From Chelatococcus sambhunathii (GTDB lineage Bacteria; Pseudomonadota; Alphaproteobacteria; Rhizobiales; Beijerinckiaceae): DNA of 64,000 nucleotides. Positions 33,925-42,623 of this stretch are shown here, one piece after another. The notes below the pieces were generated by a model, which was not told the DNA's origin, did not search any database, and saw nothing but the letters and a program-made list of their open reading frames with translations. How positions within the stretch are numbered: the first letter of the stretch is position 1; the number at the start of each line of letters is the position of its first letter. The position numbers and the translations under genes are program-made. The stretch is taken from assembly GCF_001418005.1 (NCBI RefSeq), contig NZ_LIOL01000001.1, forward strand, positions 601,939 to 665,938, given 5' to 3'.

Positions 33925-34263
33925 TCAATCGCCGTTGTCCGGCCGGCCCGAAAGCGCGACGTAGAAACCGGCGCCGTCGCGAGCCGGAAGCGGCGTGAGC
34001 CGCTCGACCCAGCCCTTGCGCCGCGCCTCGAGCAGAAGGCGGCCGACGGGCTGGAATAAGGTCTCTCCGCTCGTCGGCGAGGCCGGATCGATGAGCACGG
34101 CGACGGATTTGCCCGCGGCGAAGCGGCTGCGCTCCAGCATCTCCTTGATGGACGCGAGCGCCCGCTGGCGGGCCAGGCCGCGCAGGTCGATCACTGATTC
34201 GGCATCGGCGAGGCCGAGATTGCCGCGCAGCTTGGCTGCGTAGATGTCGTCGAAGAAGGGCAT
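33925..34263 (-). CDS. Conserved hypothetical protein
   Basis: The 112-residue protein starts MPFFDDIYAAKLRGNLGL and contains VIDLRGLARQRALASIKEMLERSRF, faintly like the DLHG start of Smr domains, followed by a Gly/Pro loop and LFQPVGRLLLEARRKGWVERL. No catalytic motif is clear. It is downstream of homospermidine synthase on the same strand but 203 bases away. Confidence 0.6.
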   Translation of the reverse strand: MPFFDDIYAAKLRGNLGLADAESVIDLRGLARQRALASIKEMLERSRFAAGKSVAVLIDPASPTSGETLFQPVGRLLLEARRKGWVERLTPLPARDGAGFYVALSGRPDNGD

Positions 34264-34466
34264 GGGCGCGACAACTCGGGCAAGGCTACGCGGATAAGGG
34301 CAACGCTGGCGACAGACGCCGGACGACGTCGGGGTAGCCGGACCGGCACCCTGCGGGCCGCTCGGACCGCACTGTTGCCAACAGTCTGTCCATGCCCGCG
34401 CCGCCGCGTCAACCGCGACGGCGCTTGCTGCTGTCGAAGCGGAAACGAGGGCCTGTCGGCCCCGCC

Positions 34467-35897
34467 TCAGCGCACGATGACGTTCTTGAACTGCCAGGGA
34501 TCGTCGTGGTCGACGTCCTCGGGGAAGAGGACGCCGCGGTCCTTGAGCGGCGTCCAGTCGGTATAGCGGCCGACGACGGGGCCGAGATAGGGCAGTTGCA
34601 CCTCAAGGCACCGACGGAAATCCATCTCGTCGGCTTCGACCACGCCGCGGTCCGGGTTTTCGAGCGCCCAGACCATGCCGGCGAGCACCGCGGAGGTCAC
34701 CTGCAGACCGGTCGCATTCTGATAAGGCGCGAGGCGCCGCGTCTCCTCGATGGAAAGCTGCGAACCGTACCAGTAGGCATTGCGCGCATGGCCGTAGAGC
34801 AGCACGCCGAGTTCATCGATGCCATCGACGATCTCCTCCTCGTCGAGGATGTGCCATATGTCCTGGATCCTCCATTGGCCACCGGCCATCTCGTGCAGCG
34901 ACAGCACCGCGTCGTCGCAAGGGTGGTAGGCGTAGTGGCAGGTCGGACGGTAGACCACCTTCCCGCCCTCGCGCGCCGTGAAATAGTCGGCGATGGAGAT
35001 CGCCTCGTTGTGGGTGATGAGCCAGCCGTGCTGGGCCTCGGCCGTCGGCGTCCAGGAGCGCACGCGCGTGCCCGCGCCGGGGCGCATGAGATAGATACCG
35101 GCGCCGCAACCGAAGTCGTGGCTGCGGCCCTCTGGCGGCAGCGTCTTCTCGTGCGTGCCCCAGCCGAGCTCGGCAGGCTGCAGGCCCTCGGCGATGAAGC
35201 CGTCGACCGACCAGGTGTTGACGAAGGTGCCGCGTTCCTTGGGCTTCTTCGCGCGCTGGGTGTCGCGCTCGGCGACATGGATGCCCTTGACGCCGGCCTT
35301 CATCATCAGCTGCGCCCATTCCTCCCGGCTCGCCGGCTCGGGCTCGTCGAGGCCGAGGTCGGCGGCGAGGTTGAGGAGCGCCTGCTTGACGAGCCAGGAC
35401 ACCATGCCGGGGTTGGCGCCGCAACAGTTGACGGCCGTGCGGCCCGGGCCAAGCGCGCCCTTCATGTTGAGCACCCCCTCGCGCAGGGCGTAGTTCGAGC
35501 GCTGCGAGACCGTGAGGCGCGGGTCCGTGTAGAAGCCGGCCCAGGGTTCGGCCACGGTATCGATGTAGAAGGCGTCGCACTCGCGCGCGAGGCGCATCAT
35601 CTCGGTGGACGACACCTCGACCGACAGGTTGACGAGAAAGCCCGGCCCCGGTCCGGCCGTCAGCAGCGGCTTGAGGAGATGGTCGAAGTTCTCGCGCGTG
35701 ATCGCCTCGTTGATGAAGCGGATGCCGCGCTCGTCGAGCACGCCGCGGTTCTTGGCATCGGGATCGATGACCACGAATTTCGAGCGGTCGTGGGCGATGT
35801 GGCGCTCGATCAACGGCAGGGTGCCCTTGCCGATGGAACCGAAGCCGATCATGACGATGGGGCCGTCGAAGCGGGCATGCACGGGCCAGTCGGTCAT
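34467..35897 (-). CDS. hss: Homospermidine synthase
   Basis: The 476-residue NAD-dependent enzyme joins two putrescines, or putrescine and spermidine, to form sym-homospermidine, the main polyamine of many alphaproteobacteria. It has an N-terminal Rossmann motif MIGFGSIGKGTLP, FYIDTVAEPW, RTAVNCCGANPGMVSWLVK, WGTHEKTLPPEG and HARNAYWYGSQLS, all conserved in Blastochloris viridis HSS. The length matches. GGAGAG sits nine bases before ATG 35897. It follows ornithine decarboxylase and a GNAT gene on the same strand, forming a homospermidine operon. Confidence 0.95.
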   Translation of the reverse strand: MTDWPVHARFDGPIVMIGFGSIGKGTLPLIERHIAHDRSKFVVIDPDAKNRGVLDERGIRFINEAITRENFDHLLKPLLTAGPGPGFLVNLSVEVSSTEMMRLARECDAFYIDTVAEPWAGFYTDPRLTVSQRSNYALREGVLNMKGALGPGRTAVNCCGANPGMVSWLVKQALLNLAADLGLDEPEPASREEWAQLMMKAGVKGIHVAERDTQRAKKPKERGTFVNTWSVDGFIAEGLQPAELGWGTHEKTLPPEGRSHDFGCGAGIYLMRPGAGTRVRSWTPTAEAQHGWLITHNEAISIADYFTAREGGKVVYRPTCHYAYHPCDDAVLSLHEMAGGQWRIQDIWHILDEEEIVDGIDELGVLLYGHARNAYWYGSQLSIEETRRLAPYQNATGLQVTSAVLAGMVWALENPDRGVVEADEMDFRRCLEVQLPYLGPVVGRYTDWTPLKDRGVLFPEDVDHDDPWQFKNVIVR

Positions 35898-36007
35898 CTC
35901 TTCACTCTCCTGGGCTGGCGGGTGATGTCCCGCAGGCGGGACGGACAAAACGGCTGCGACCGCACGAATCCGTGTCCGTGCGGCGCAGTCAATCGGAAAA
36001 GCAGGAA

Positions 36008-36574
36008 TCAGGCCGCCCGGGCGTATTCCCGGCCGCCTTCGTGCGCCGCGGCGACGAGCTGGCCAAGATCGGGCAGTGCCGCCGGCAGCCCGGTCGGCGA
36101 GACGAGGCCGCGCGCCCCGCCGAGCGCGCCGGGGGCGAGTTCGAGCCCGAGGAAGCGCTCGCGCGTGAAGGGTCCGGGCAGCCACAGGCCGCCGGTGTGC
36201 GCCGCCGAGAAGCCGAAGCACGCGTAATAGGGCGCATCGCCCACGAGCAGGATGGCCCCGTGGCCGAGATCGGCCGCATCGGCGATGGCGCGGCGCATCA
36301 GCGCGCCGCCGACGCCGGCCGAGCGCATGTCCGCCGCCACCGCGAGCGGGCCGAGCATGAGCGCCGGCCGTGAGGGACCGGCCGTGACGTGCCACAGGCG
36401 CAAGGTGCCGACGAGCCGCCCGCCCTCGCGCGCGGCAAAGGCGAGCCCCTCGGCCGGCAGGCGCCCTTCGCGCAGGCGCTCCGACGTCTTCGTGAAGCGC
36501 GCCGCTCCGAAGGCCTCGTCGAGCAGCGCCTCGCGTGCCGCGATGTCGCGCGGCTCTTCTTTCCCGATGATCAT
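36008..36574 (-). CDS. GNAT family N-acetyltransferase (YhbS-like)
   Basis: The 188-residue protein has AAREALLDEAFGAARFTKTSERLREGR at the front, LMLGPLAVAADMRSAGVGGALMRRAI (acetyl-CoA loop) and GDAPYYACFGFSAAHTGGLWLPGP, the YhbS pattern. It lies between the two homospermidine synthesis genes on the same strand. A similar gene is often found next to ornithine decarboxylase in Rhizobiales, but its substrate is unknown. Confidence 0.88.
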   Translation of the reverse strand: MIIGKEEPRDIAAREALLDEAFGAARFTKTSERLREGRLPAEGLAFAAREGGRLVGTLRLWHVTAGPSRPALMLGPLAVAADMRSAGVGGALMRRAIADAADLGHGAILLVGDAPYYACFGFSAAHTGGLWLPGPFTRERFLGLELAPGALGGARGLVSPTGLPAALPDLGQLVAAAHEGGREYARAA

Positions 36575-36696
36575 GGCAATGCCTTCCCCGTCCCGCGGGC
36601 GGGACGTTCCGTGCAACCTGCGTTGCTTCGTGAGGAAGGGGAGCCGGCCGCCCGGCTCCCGACGATGGCGGAGCCGGGACCCAGACGGGCCGCGGC

Positions 36697-37827
36697 TCAG
36701 ATGTGATAGGCCTTCAGCGGCGGGAAGCCGTTGAACGCGACCGCCGAATAGGTCGTCGTATAGGCGCCCGTGCCCTCGATCAGCACCTTGTCGCCGATCG
36801 ACAGGCTGACCGGCAACGGATAGGGCACCTTCTCGTAGAGCACGTCGGCGGAATCGCACGTCGGCCCGGCGAGCACGCAAGGCTCCACCGCATCGCCATC
36901 GCGCGGCGTGCGGATAGGGTAGCGGATCGCCTCGTCCATCGTCTCGGCGAGGCCGCCGAACTTGCCGATGTCGAGATAGACCCAGCGCACCTCGTCGCTC
37001 GCGCTCTTCTTCGAGATGAGCACGACCTCGGCCTCGATGATGCCGGCGTTGCCGACCATGCCGCGGCCCGGCTCGATGATCGTCTCCGGAATCGCGTTGC
37101 CGAAGTGGCGGCACAGCGCCTGGAAGATTGACGAGCCATAGGCCTCGACCGCCGGCACGTCCCTGAGGTAGCGCGTCGGGAAGCCGCCGCCAAGGTTGAC
37201 CATCGACAGGTTGATGCCGCGCTCCGCGCACTCGCGGAAGATGCCGGCTGCGGAGCCGAGAGCCTGATCCCAGGCCTCGGTGTTGCCCTGCTGCGACCCG
37301 ACGTGGAAGGACACGCCATAGGCCTCGAGGCCGAGGCGGTGGGCGTGCTCCAGCACGTCGACGGCGAGCGACGGCTCGCAGCCGAACTTGCGCGACAGCG
37401 GCCACTCCGCACCCGCGCCGTCGCAGAGGATGCGGCAGAAGACCTTGGCGCCGGGCGCGGCGCGGGCGACCTTCTCCACCTCGTCCGCGCAGTCGACGGC
37501 ATAGAGGCGCACACCGAGCGCGAAGGCGCGCGCGATGTCACGCTCCTTCTTGATGGTGTTGCCGAAGGAGATGCGGTCCGGTGTCGCGCCGGCGGCCATG
37601 GCCATCTCGATCTCGGCGACGGACGCCGTATCGAAGCACGAGCCGAGGCCGGCGAGCAGCTTCAGCACCTCCGGCGAGGGGTTGGCCTTGACGGCATAGA
37701 ACACGCGCGTGTCCGGCAGCGCGCGCGCAAAATCGAGGTAGTTGTCGCGCACGACGTCGAGGTCCACCACGAGGCAGGGACCATCCTCTCGTCGGTTGCG
37801 CAGAAATTCGCGGATGCGCTCGGTCAT
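36697..37827 (-). CDS. Ornithine/lysine decarboxylase, PLP fold-type III
   Basis: The 376-residue enzyme makes putrescine (or cadaverine). Features are VFYAVKANPSPEVLKLLAGLG with Schiff-base Lys47, SFGNTIKKERDI, VDVLEHAHRLGLEAYGVSFHVGSQ (His stacking on PLP), MVNLGGGFPTRY, IIEPGRGMVGNAG and the catalytic CDSADVLY with Cys and Asp. The substrate loop keeps residues seen in both ODC and bifunctional lysine/ornithine enzymes. A leader of at least 200 bases precedes it. It supplies homospermidine synthase downstream. Confidence 0.92.
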   Translation of the reverse strand: MTERIREFLRNRREDGPCLVVDLDVVRDNYLDFARALPDTRVFYAVKANPSPEVLKLLAGLGSCFDTASVAEIEMAMAAGATPDRISFGNTIKKERDIARAFALGVRLYAVDCADEVEKVARAAPGAKVFCRILCDGAGAEWPLSRKFGCEPSLAVDVLEHAHRLGLEAYGVSFHVGSQQGNTEAWDQALGSAAGIFRECAERGINLSMVNLGGGFPTRYLRDVPAVEAYGSSIFQALCRHFGNAIPETIIEPGRGMVGNAGIIEAEVVLISKKSASDEVRWVYLDIGKFGGLAETMDEAIRYPIRTPRDGDAVEPCVLAGPTCDSADVLYEKVPYPLPVSLSIGDKVLIEGTGAYTTTYSAVAFNGFPPLKAYHI

Positions 37828-38050
37828 CGACCTGCTCCCAAAGCTCAACAGGGGCGAAACCGCCCGGCATGACACGGATGCGATAGCCTGCGTCGCCACG
37901 CTGTGGAGACGTGACGACGACGAGGGGTTTCACACCCGAACGTGCTGCCTACGCTTTGGAAGGAATGCCTTCCGCACGCCTGGCAATGATGGACAAGCCT
38001 CTTCGGTAGCCCGAGCCGACCTTTGGAGGGTCGGTAGAGACCAAAAAAGC
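37828..38050 (-). promoter_or_regulatory. Structured 5' leader of the ornithine decarboxylase gene (possible speF-type element)
   Basis: No protein gene is credible here. On the minus strand several stable hairpins follow one another: CCGACC/GGTCGG (38016-38034), GGAAGG-CATT-CCTTCC (37958-37973) and GGGT-GTGAA-ACCC around 37925-37938. A GC-rich stretch leads to the start codon. The alphaproteobacterial speF RNA motif is found before exactly this class of decarboxylase. I could not verify its consensus from memory, so the identity is only proposed. Confidence 0.4.
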
Positions 38051-38412
38051 CCGTTCCGTCGTTGCTTTAAGCCGCGTCCCCCGCGGAGAGCGGAGTGCGC
38101 CGGTTTCGCCTCCGGCTGCCAGTCAAGTGTTCGAAGCGCTTGCGCTTCGGGCGGCTGTCCGGCCTCTTGTCCGGATGCCCACCGACCGGCACGCGACCAC
38201 AGGCACGTGCGAAATTGGGCATGCGTTTAATAGTATCGTTGCCTGCCGCTCTCAAGACCCGAAGCGTGCAAAAATGTCGAAAAATTTCGTGCCCCCAGCG
38301 CAGCCCCGCCTTGATGCTGCCGCATGGGCGGATTGATGGGATCTTAAAGGTCGGAATGGCACCGTTCCGGCCTCGTTGTTCCCATGGGACGAGGACCAGA
38401 AAAGCGCAGCAG

Positions 38413-39990
38413 ATGACGATGGACCGCCGCACCCTTCTCAAGCTCGTCGCAACGGCCGCCGCCGCTTCCCTGATGCCGCGGACCGGCATCGCCCAGCAGG
38501 TCGATCCCGCCGCCCGTGGCCCGCAGGCCCGCCCGCCCTTCAGCTTCGAGGAGGTCGTTCGCCGGGCCCGTGATCTCGGTTCTCTACCCTATGAGCGGCC
38601 GGCGAGCGCCGTGGCCGACGTATTGGCCAAGCTCGACTTCGATGCCTACCGCGACATCCGCTTCCGTCCGGACAAGGCCCTGCTCGCCCAGAGTGGCGGG
38701 CCCTTCCGCATGCAGCTCTTCCACCCCGGCTTCCTCTTCCGCCAGCCGGTGACGATCAACGTCATCCGCGAAGGCGTGCCAACGCCGGTGCCCTTCTCCG
38801 CCCAGATGTTCGACTACGGCCGCACCAAGCTCGACAAGCCGCTGCCGGTGAATACGGGCTTCGCGGGCTTTCGTCTGCACTATCCACTCAACAACCCGAA
38901 GGTGCTCGACGAGGTCATCTCCTTTCTCGGCGCGAGCTATTTCCGCTTCCTCGGCCGCAACCAGCACTACGGGCTTTCGGCGCGCGGGCTCGCCGTCAAC
39001 GCCGGCGGGGAACCCGAGGAATTTCCCGTCTTCCGAGAGTTCTGGATCGAGAACCCGGAAGCCAATGCCGAGCGCGCCACGATCTACGCCCTGCTCGACA
39101 GCCCCTCCATCGCGGGAGCCTTCCAGTTCCACCTCTACCCCGCGGCGCAGAGCGTCCTCGACGTGACGGCGACGCTGTTCCCGCGCACCAGCATCCCGAA
39201 GCTCGGCATAGCGCCGCTGACCTCGATGTTCTTCTCTGGCGAGAACGACCGCCACCTCGACACGGGCTACCGGCCGGAGCTGCACGATTCGGACGGCCTG
39301 CTCATCCATTCCGGCTCGGGCGAATGGATCTGGCGTCCCCTGCGCAATCCCGCGCGTCCCGCCATCGCCGCCTTCGTCGAGAGGAACCCGCGCGGCTTCG
39401 GTCTGATGCAGCGGGACCGGCATTTCTCACACTATCAGGACCTCGACCTGCACTATCAGACACGCCCGAGCTACTGGATCGAGCCGCGCGGCGACTGGGG
39501 CGAGGGGCATGTGGAACTCGTCGAACTGCCCACCGGCGACGAGACGAACGACAACATCGTCGCCGCATGGATCCCGCGCCAGACGCCGGATCGCGGGCAG
39601 GAACTGACCTTCGGCTACCGCATCACCGCCCTCGACCGGGAGACGGAGATGCATCCCGGCGGCAAGGTGCTCAACACCTTCGTCACCGTGCCGAAGGCGC
39701 ACGGTTCGGACGAGCCGGTGCCGGCGGGGGCGCGACGCTATCTCGTCGATTTCAACGGCGACGACCTGCCCTATTATCTCGGCGACCCGCAACTGGTGCA
39801 GGTCGATGCCAGCATCTCGGCCGGCCAGGTCACGCGCGCCTTCGTGCTGCCGAATCCGGCCATCGGCGGCTTCCGCGCCTCCATCGATATCGAGGTGCCG
39901 GAGGGCCAGACAGGCGATGTGCGCGCTTTCCTGCGCGCCGGCGACAAGGCGCTGACCGAAACCTGGATCTATCCCTGGTCGAGCCAGTGA
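38413..39990 (+). CDS. opgD: Periplasmic glucan biosynthesis protein (MdoG/OpgG-OpgD family) with Tat signal
   Basis: The 525-residue protein begins MTMDRRTLLKLVATAAAA, a twin-arginine signal, which points to OpgD rather than Sec-exported OpgG. The MdoG domain shows FSFEEVVRRARDL, LDFDAYRDIRFRPDKA, FMLQLFHPG-like sequence, NQHYGLSARGLAVN, TSMFFSGENDRH and HYQTRPSYWIEPRGDWGEG. It shapes the branches or linearity of osmoregulated periplasmic glucans. There is no opgH next to it. A GC-poor stretch and a probable leader precede it. Confidence 0.92.
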   Translation: MTMDRRTLLKLVATAAAASLMPRTGIAQQVDPAARGPQARPPFSFEEVVRRARDLGSLPYERPASAVADVLAKLDFDAYRDIRFRPDKALLAQSGGPFRMQLFHPGFLFRQPVTINVIREGVPTPVPFSAQMFDYGRTKLDKPLPVNTGFAGFRLHYPLNNPKVLDEVISFLGASYFRFLGRNQHYGLSARGLAVNAGGEPEEFPVFREFWIENPEANAERATIYALLDSPSIAGAFQFHLYPAAQSVLDVTATLFPRTSIPKLGIAPLTSMFFSGENDRHLDTGYRPELHDSDGLLIHSGSGEWIWRPLRNPARPAIAAFVERNPRGFGLMQRDRHFSHYQDLDLHYQTRPSYWIEPRGDWGEGHVELVELPTGDETNDNIVAAWIPRQTPDRGQELTFGYRITALDRETEMHPGGKVLNTFVTVPKAHGSDEPVPAGARRYLVDFNGDDLPYYLGDPQLVQVDASISAGQVTRAFVLPNPAIGGFRASIDIEVPEGQTGDVRAFLRAGDKALTETWIYPWSSQ

Positions 39991-39996
39991 AGGGGC

Positions 39997-40800
39997 TCAG
40001 TAACCCTCTTTTTGCCACGGCTGCGGCGGCGGACAATCCGCCACCTCGCGCAGCATGGCGATGAAGGCCTCGGCGCCGTGAATGGCGCAGGCCTCGCCTT
40101 TCTCGCGGCTGGCGCGCGCGGCATCGCCCATGGCGCCAGCCTCATGCAGGTCCTGGCTCATCCAGCCGAAGGACGTTGCCGTGCCGATGCCGATGTGGCG
40201 ATAGCGTTGCTCCATGGCGAGCGAGCGCGGCTCGAAGTTCTCGGCCTTGTCCATGCGCACTGTGTCGGGCCGGAAGGCGAGCATCAGCGAGGTCTCCACC
40301 TCGCCCGCATGGATGCCGTGCCTCAATTCGCGCGCGGCGAAGAGGTCGGGATAGCCGAAGCGATGCCAGGAAGCCGAGACCACCAGCATGTCGCAGGCGA
40401 CGCGCAACTCACGGGCCACGATGTCGATGATAGCGACGTTGCCGCCATGCGAGTTGACGATGACGAGCTTGCGACAACCGGCGCGGGCGACGCTCTCGCC
40501 GATCTCGGTCCAGGCCCGCATGGCCGTCTCGGCCGACAAGGTGAGTGTACCCGGATAGGCGAGATGCTCGTTCGACTTGCCAACCGACTGCACCGGCAGG
40601 AACAGCACGAATAGATCGTCAGGCAGGCGCCGCGCCACGGCGTCGAGATAGCCCTGCATGATATGGGTATCGACGCCGACCGGCAGGTGCGGGCCGTGCT
40701 GCTCGACAGCAGCGACCGGCAGCACGGCGATCGCCTCGTCCATGGGCAGACGGCGGAAGTCGTCGCTCGTCAGATCGAGCCAGTAGCGAGAGGGAAACAT
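39997..40800 (-). CDS. Creatininase-family metal-dependent amidohydrolase
   Basis: The 267-residue enzyme has AVEQHGPHLPVGVDTHIM (metal-binding Glu, His, Asp, His), LVIVNSHGGNVAI and HAGEVETSLML. Creatininases open cyclic amides; relatives deformylate or cleave formamide bonds in flavin, mycofactocin and deazaflavin metabolism. It is transcribed with the RidA gene upstream of it, away from the divergent ABC transporter cluster, and is probably part of that pathway. Confidence 0.87.
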   Translation of the reverse strand: MFPSRYWLDLTSDDFRRLPMDEAIAVLPVAAVEQHGPHLPVGVDTHIMQGYLDAVARRLPDDLFVLFLPVQSVGKSNEHLAYPGTLTLSAETAMRAWTEIGESVARAGCRKLVIVNSHGGNVAIIDIVARELRVACDMLVVSASWHRFGYPDLFAARELRHGIHAGEVETSLMLAFRPDTVRMDKAENFEPRSLAMEQRYRHIGIGTATSFGWMSQDLHEAGAMGDAARASREKGEACAIHGAEAFIAMLREVADCPPPQPWQKEGY

Positions 40801-40838
40801 GGCGGCAGATCCTCGGCTTGCGGAATGTCAGCCCGGCG

Positions 40839-41228
40839 TCAGCCCTTGGCGGCGGCGATGATCTCCACCTCCACCTTGAACTCCTCGCGCGTGAAGCCGG
40901 AGACGATCATCAGCGTGGAGGCCGGCGGCGGCTCGCGCACGAATCGGTCGCGCACCTCCATATAGGCCTTCATGAAGGCCCTGTCGGTGACATAAGCGTT
41001 GATGCGCACGATATCGCCGAAATCCATGTCCGCCTCCGCCAGGATCGCGCCGATCGCGCGAAAGCACAGTTCGGCCTGGGCGCCGGCGTCCTCCGGCACC
41101 TCGTCGTTGACGCTGATGCCGAGTTGGCCGGAAGCGAACAGCATGCGGCTGCCGGCCTGCACCTCGACGGCATGGCTGTAGCGGGCGAAGGGCGGGCGGA
41201 CACCCGCCGGGCTATGGGCCTTGTTCAT
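40839..41228 (-). CDS. RidA-family (YjgF/YER057c/UK114) protein
   Basis: The 129-residue protein has YSHAVEVQAGSRMLFASGQLGISVND, AELCFRAIGAILAEADMDFGDIVRINAYVTD and FKVEVEIIAAA, typical of the trimeric imine deaminase family. The Arg that binds the carboxylate in archetypal RidA is not evident in the last strand, so it may belong to another Rid subfamily working on a pathway intermediate, as RutC does. It is the first gene of the minus-strand pair. Confidence 0.85.
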   Translation of the reverse strand: MNKAHSPAGVRPPFARYSHAVEVQAGSRMLFASGQLGISVNDEVPEDAGAQAELCFRAIGAILAEADMDFGDIVRINAYVTDRAFMKAYMEVRDRFVREPPPASTLMIVSGFTREEFKVEVEIIAAAKG

Positions 41229-41451
41229 TCTTGTCCGTCCGTTGCTCGGAGACTTGCCACACCATCGCGGACACGCCGCATCACGGCAACGCCCGAATGG
41301 GAAGGGCGCCATGCACCGGGCGGGACCGTTCCTGTCCGGCACGGGTCTTGCCAGCGCCGTGCCGGGATCGCCGTTGAACCTTGCCAACCGGCGCGCTGGC
41401 ATCGCACAACAGGCGTCTTAGCTGGAAGGCTGCGCAAGAGGGAGGCAGCGC

Positions 41452-42456
41452 ATGAACGGTTCAAAGGCACTGGCAGCAGGTGTGACTGCTCTTGCCATCC
41501 TCGCTGCAACGAGCGGTGCCGAGGCGCTCGACAAGGTACGCTTCGGCACCAACTGGGTCGCCCAGGCCGAGCATGGCGGCTATTACCAGGCCGTCGTCGA
41601 CGGCACCTACGCGAAATACGGCCTCGACGTCGAGATCGTCCCCGGCGGGCCGCAGTCCAACAACCGCATGCTGCTCCCGGTCGGCAAGCTCGACTTTTAC
41701 ATGGGCGGCAACATGATCCAGGCCTTCTCGGCCGTCCAGGAGAACATCCCGACCCTCGTCGTCGCCGCCCATTTCCAGAAGGACCCGCAGGTCATCATCT
41801 CGCACCCTGGCATGGACAAGTGGGAGGATCTCAAGGGCGCCACGCTGCTGATCTCCAAGGAGGGCCTTGCCTCCTTCTACCAGTGGATGGTGAGCCAGTA
41901 CGGCTTCAGCGAGAGCCAGGTCCGCCCCTACAACTACAATGCCGCCCCCTTCATCGCGGACAAGAAAGCGGGCCAGCAGGGCTACCTCACCTCCGAGCCA
42001 CTGGCCGTCGAGCGCGAGGCCGGCTTCAAGCCCAACGTCTTCCTGCTCGCCGACTACGGTTTCTCGACCTATGCGACGACCGTCGAGACGCGCCGCGATC
42101 TCGTCGAGAAGAACCCCGACCTCGTGCAGCGCTTCGTCGATGCCTCGGCCATCGGCTGGTACAATTACCTCTACGGCGACAACGCCAAGGCCAACGAAGC
42201 CATCAAGCGCGACAACCCGGAGATGACTGACGAGCAGATCGCCTATTCTGTCGCCAAGATGAAGGAATACGGCATCGTCGATTCGGGCGACGCGAGCGAT
42301 AAGGGCATTGGCGCGATGACCGACGAGCGCATGAAGGACTTCTTCGACAAGATGGTGAAGGCCGGCGTCGTGCCGGCGGACCTCGACTACAAGAAGAGCT
42401 ACACCCTCCAGTTCGTGAACAAGGGTGTCGGCCTCGACCTCAAACCCAAGAATTGA
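41452..42456 (+). CDS. NMT1/THI5-type periplasmic binding protein of an ABC importer
   Basis: The 334-residue product has a signal peptide (ALAAGVTALAILAATSGAEA). The mature protein begins VRFGTNWVAQAEHGGYYQAVVDGTY, the SsuA/THI5/NMT1 pattern also seen in pyrimidine and riboflavin binders. PGGPQSNNRMLLPVGKLDFYMGG and GYLTSEPLAVEREAG follow. It is the first gene of the plus-strand operon. The hairpin at 42511-42533 after it probably raises its mRNA level above the other genes. Ligand likely a planar heterocycle, by inference. Confidence 0.88.
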   Translation: MNGSKALAAGVTALAILAATSGAEALDKVRFGTNWVAQAEHGGYYQAVVDGTYAKYGLDVEIVPGGPQSNNRMLLPVGKLDFYMGGNMIQAFSAVQENIPTLVVAAHFQKDPQVIISHPGMDKWEDLKGATLLISKEGLASFYQWMVSQYGFSESQVRPYNYNAAPFIADKKAGQQGYLTSEPLAVEREAGFKPNVFLLADYGFSTYATTVETRRDLVEKNPDLVQRFVDASAIGWYNYLYGDNAKANEAIKRDNPEMTDEQIAYSVAKMKEYGIVDSGDASDKGIGAMTDERMKDFFDKMVKAGVVPADLDYKKSYTLQFVNKGVGLDLKPKN

Positions 42457-42510
42457 TCGGGACCTGAACTGACGGGAAGAGGAAGCGGTCGGAAACCGGC
42501 AGCGGCTCGC

Positions 42511-42533
42511 CCCCGGCGGTTGACGCGCCGGGG
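42511..42533 (+). terminator. Intercistronic hairpin after the binding-protein gene
   Basis: An 8-bp stem CCCCGGCG/CGCCGGGG with loop GTTGACG lies between the binding protein and the ATPase gene. No T run follows, so it is more likely a stabilising or attenuating mRNA hairpin than a full terminator. Confidence 0.55.
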
Positions 42534-42623
42534 CGGGGAGTGCAAGCACTGACGCAATCGACGCCAAGACGAATGCGCGGCGTGTCGCCCGGCGGCACGA
42601 GATTCAACGACACTCGAGACCTA

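Noticed and set aside
37538..37933. Upstream open frame overlapping the start of ornithine decarboxylase (starts GTG)
   Set aside because: It has no ribosome site and extends deep into the decarboxylase gene in another frame. A regulatory uORF cannot be claimed.
38095..38412. A 106-codon extension before the glucan biosynthesis protein
   Set aside because: The twin-arginine signal at 38413 must be the N-terminus; the upstream stretch is untranslated leader.
42511..42533. Classical rho-independent terminator ending the ABC operon after its first gene
   Set aside because: No T-run follows the stem and the ATPase and permease genes clearly belong to the same system.
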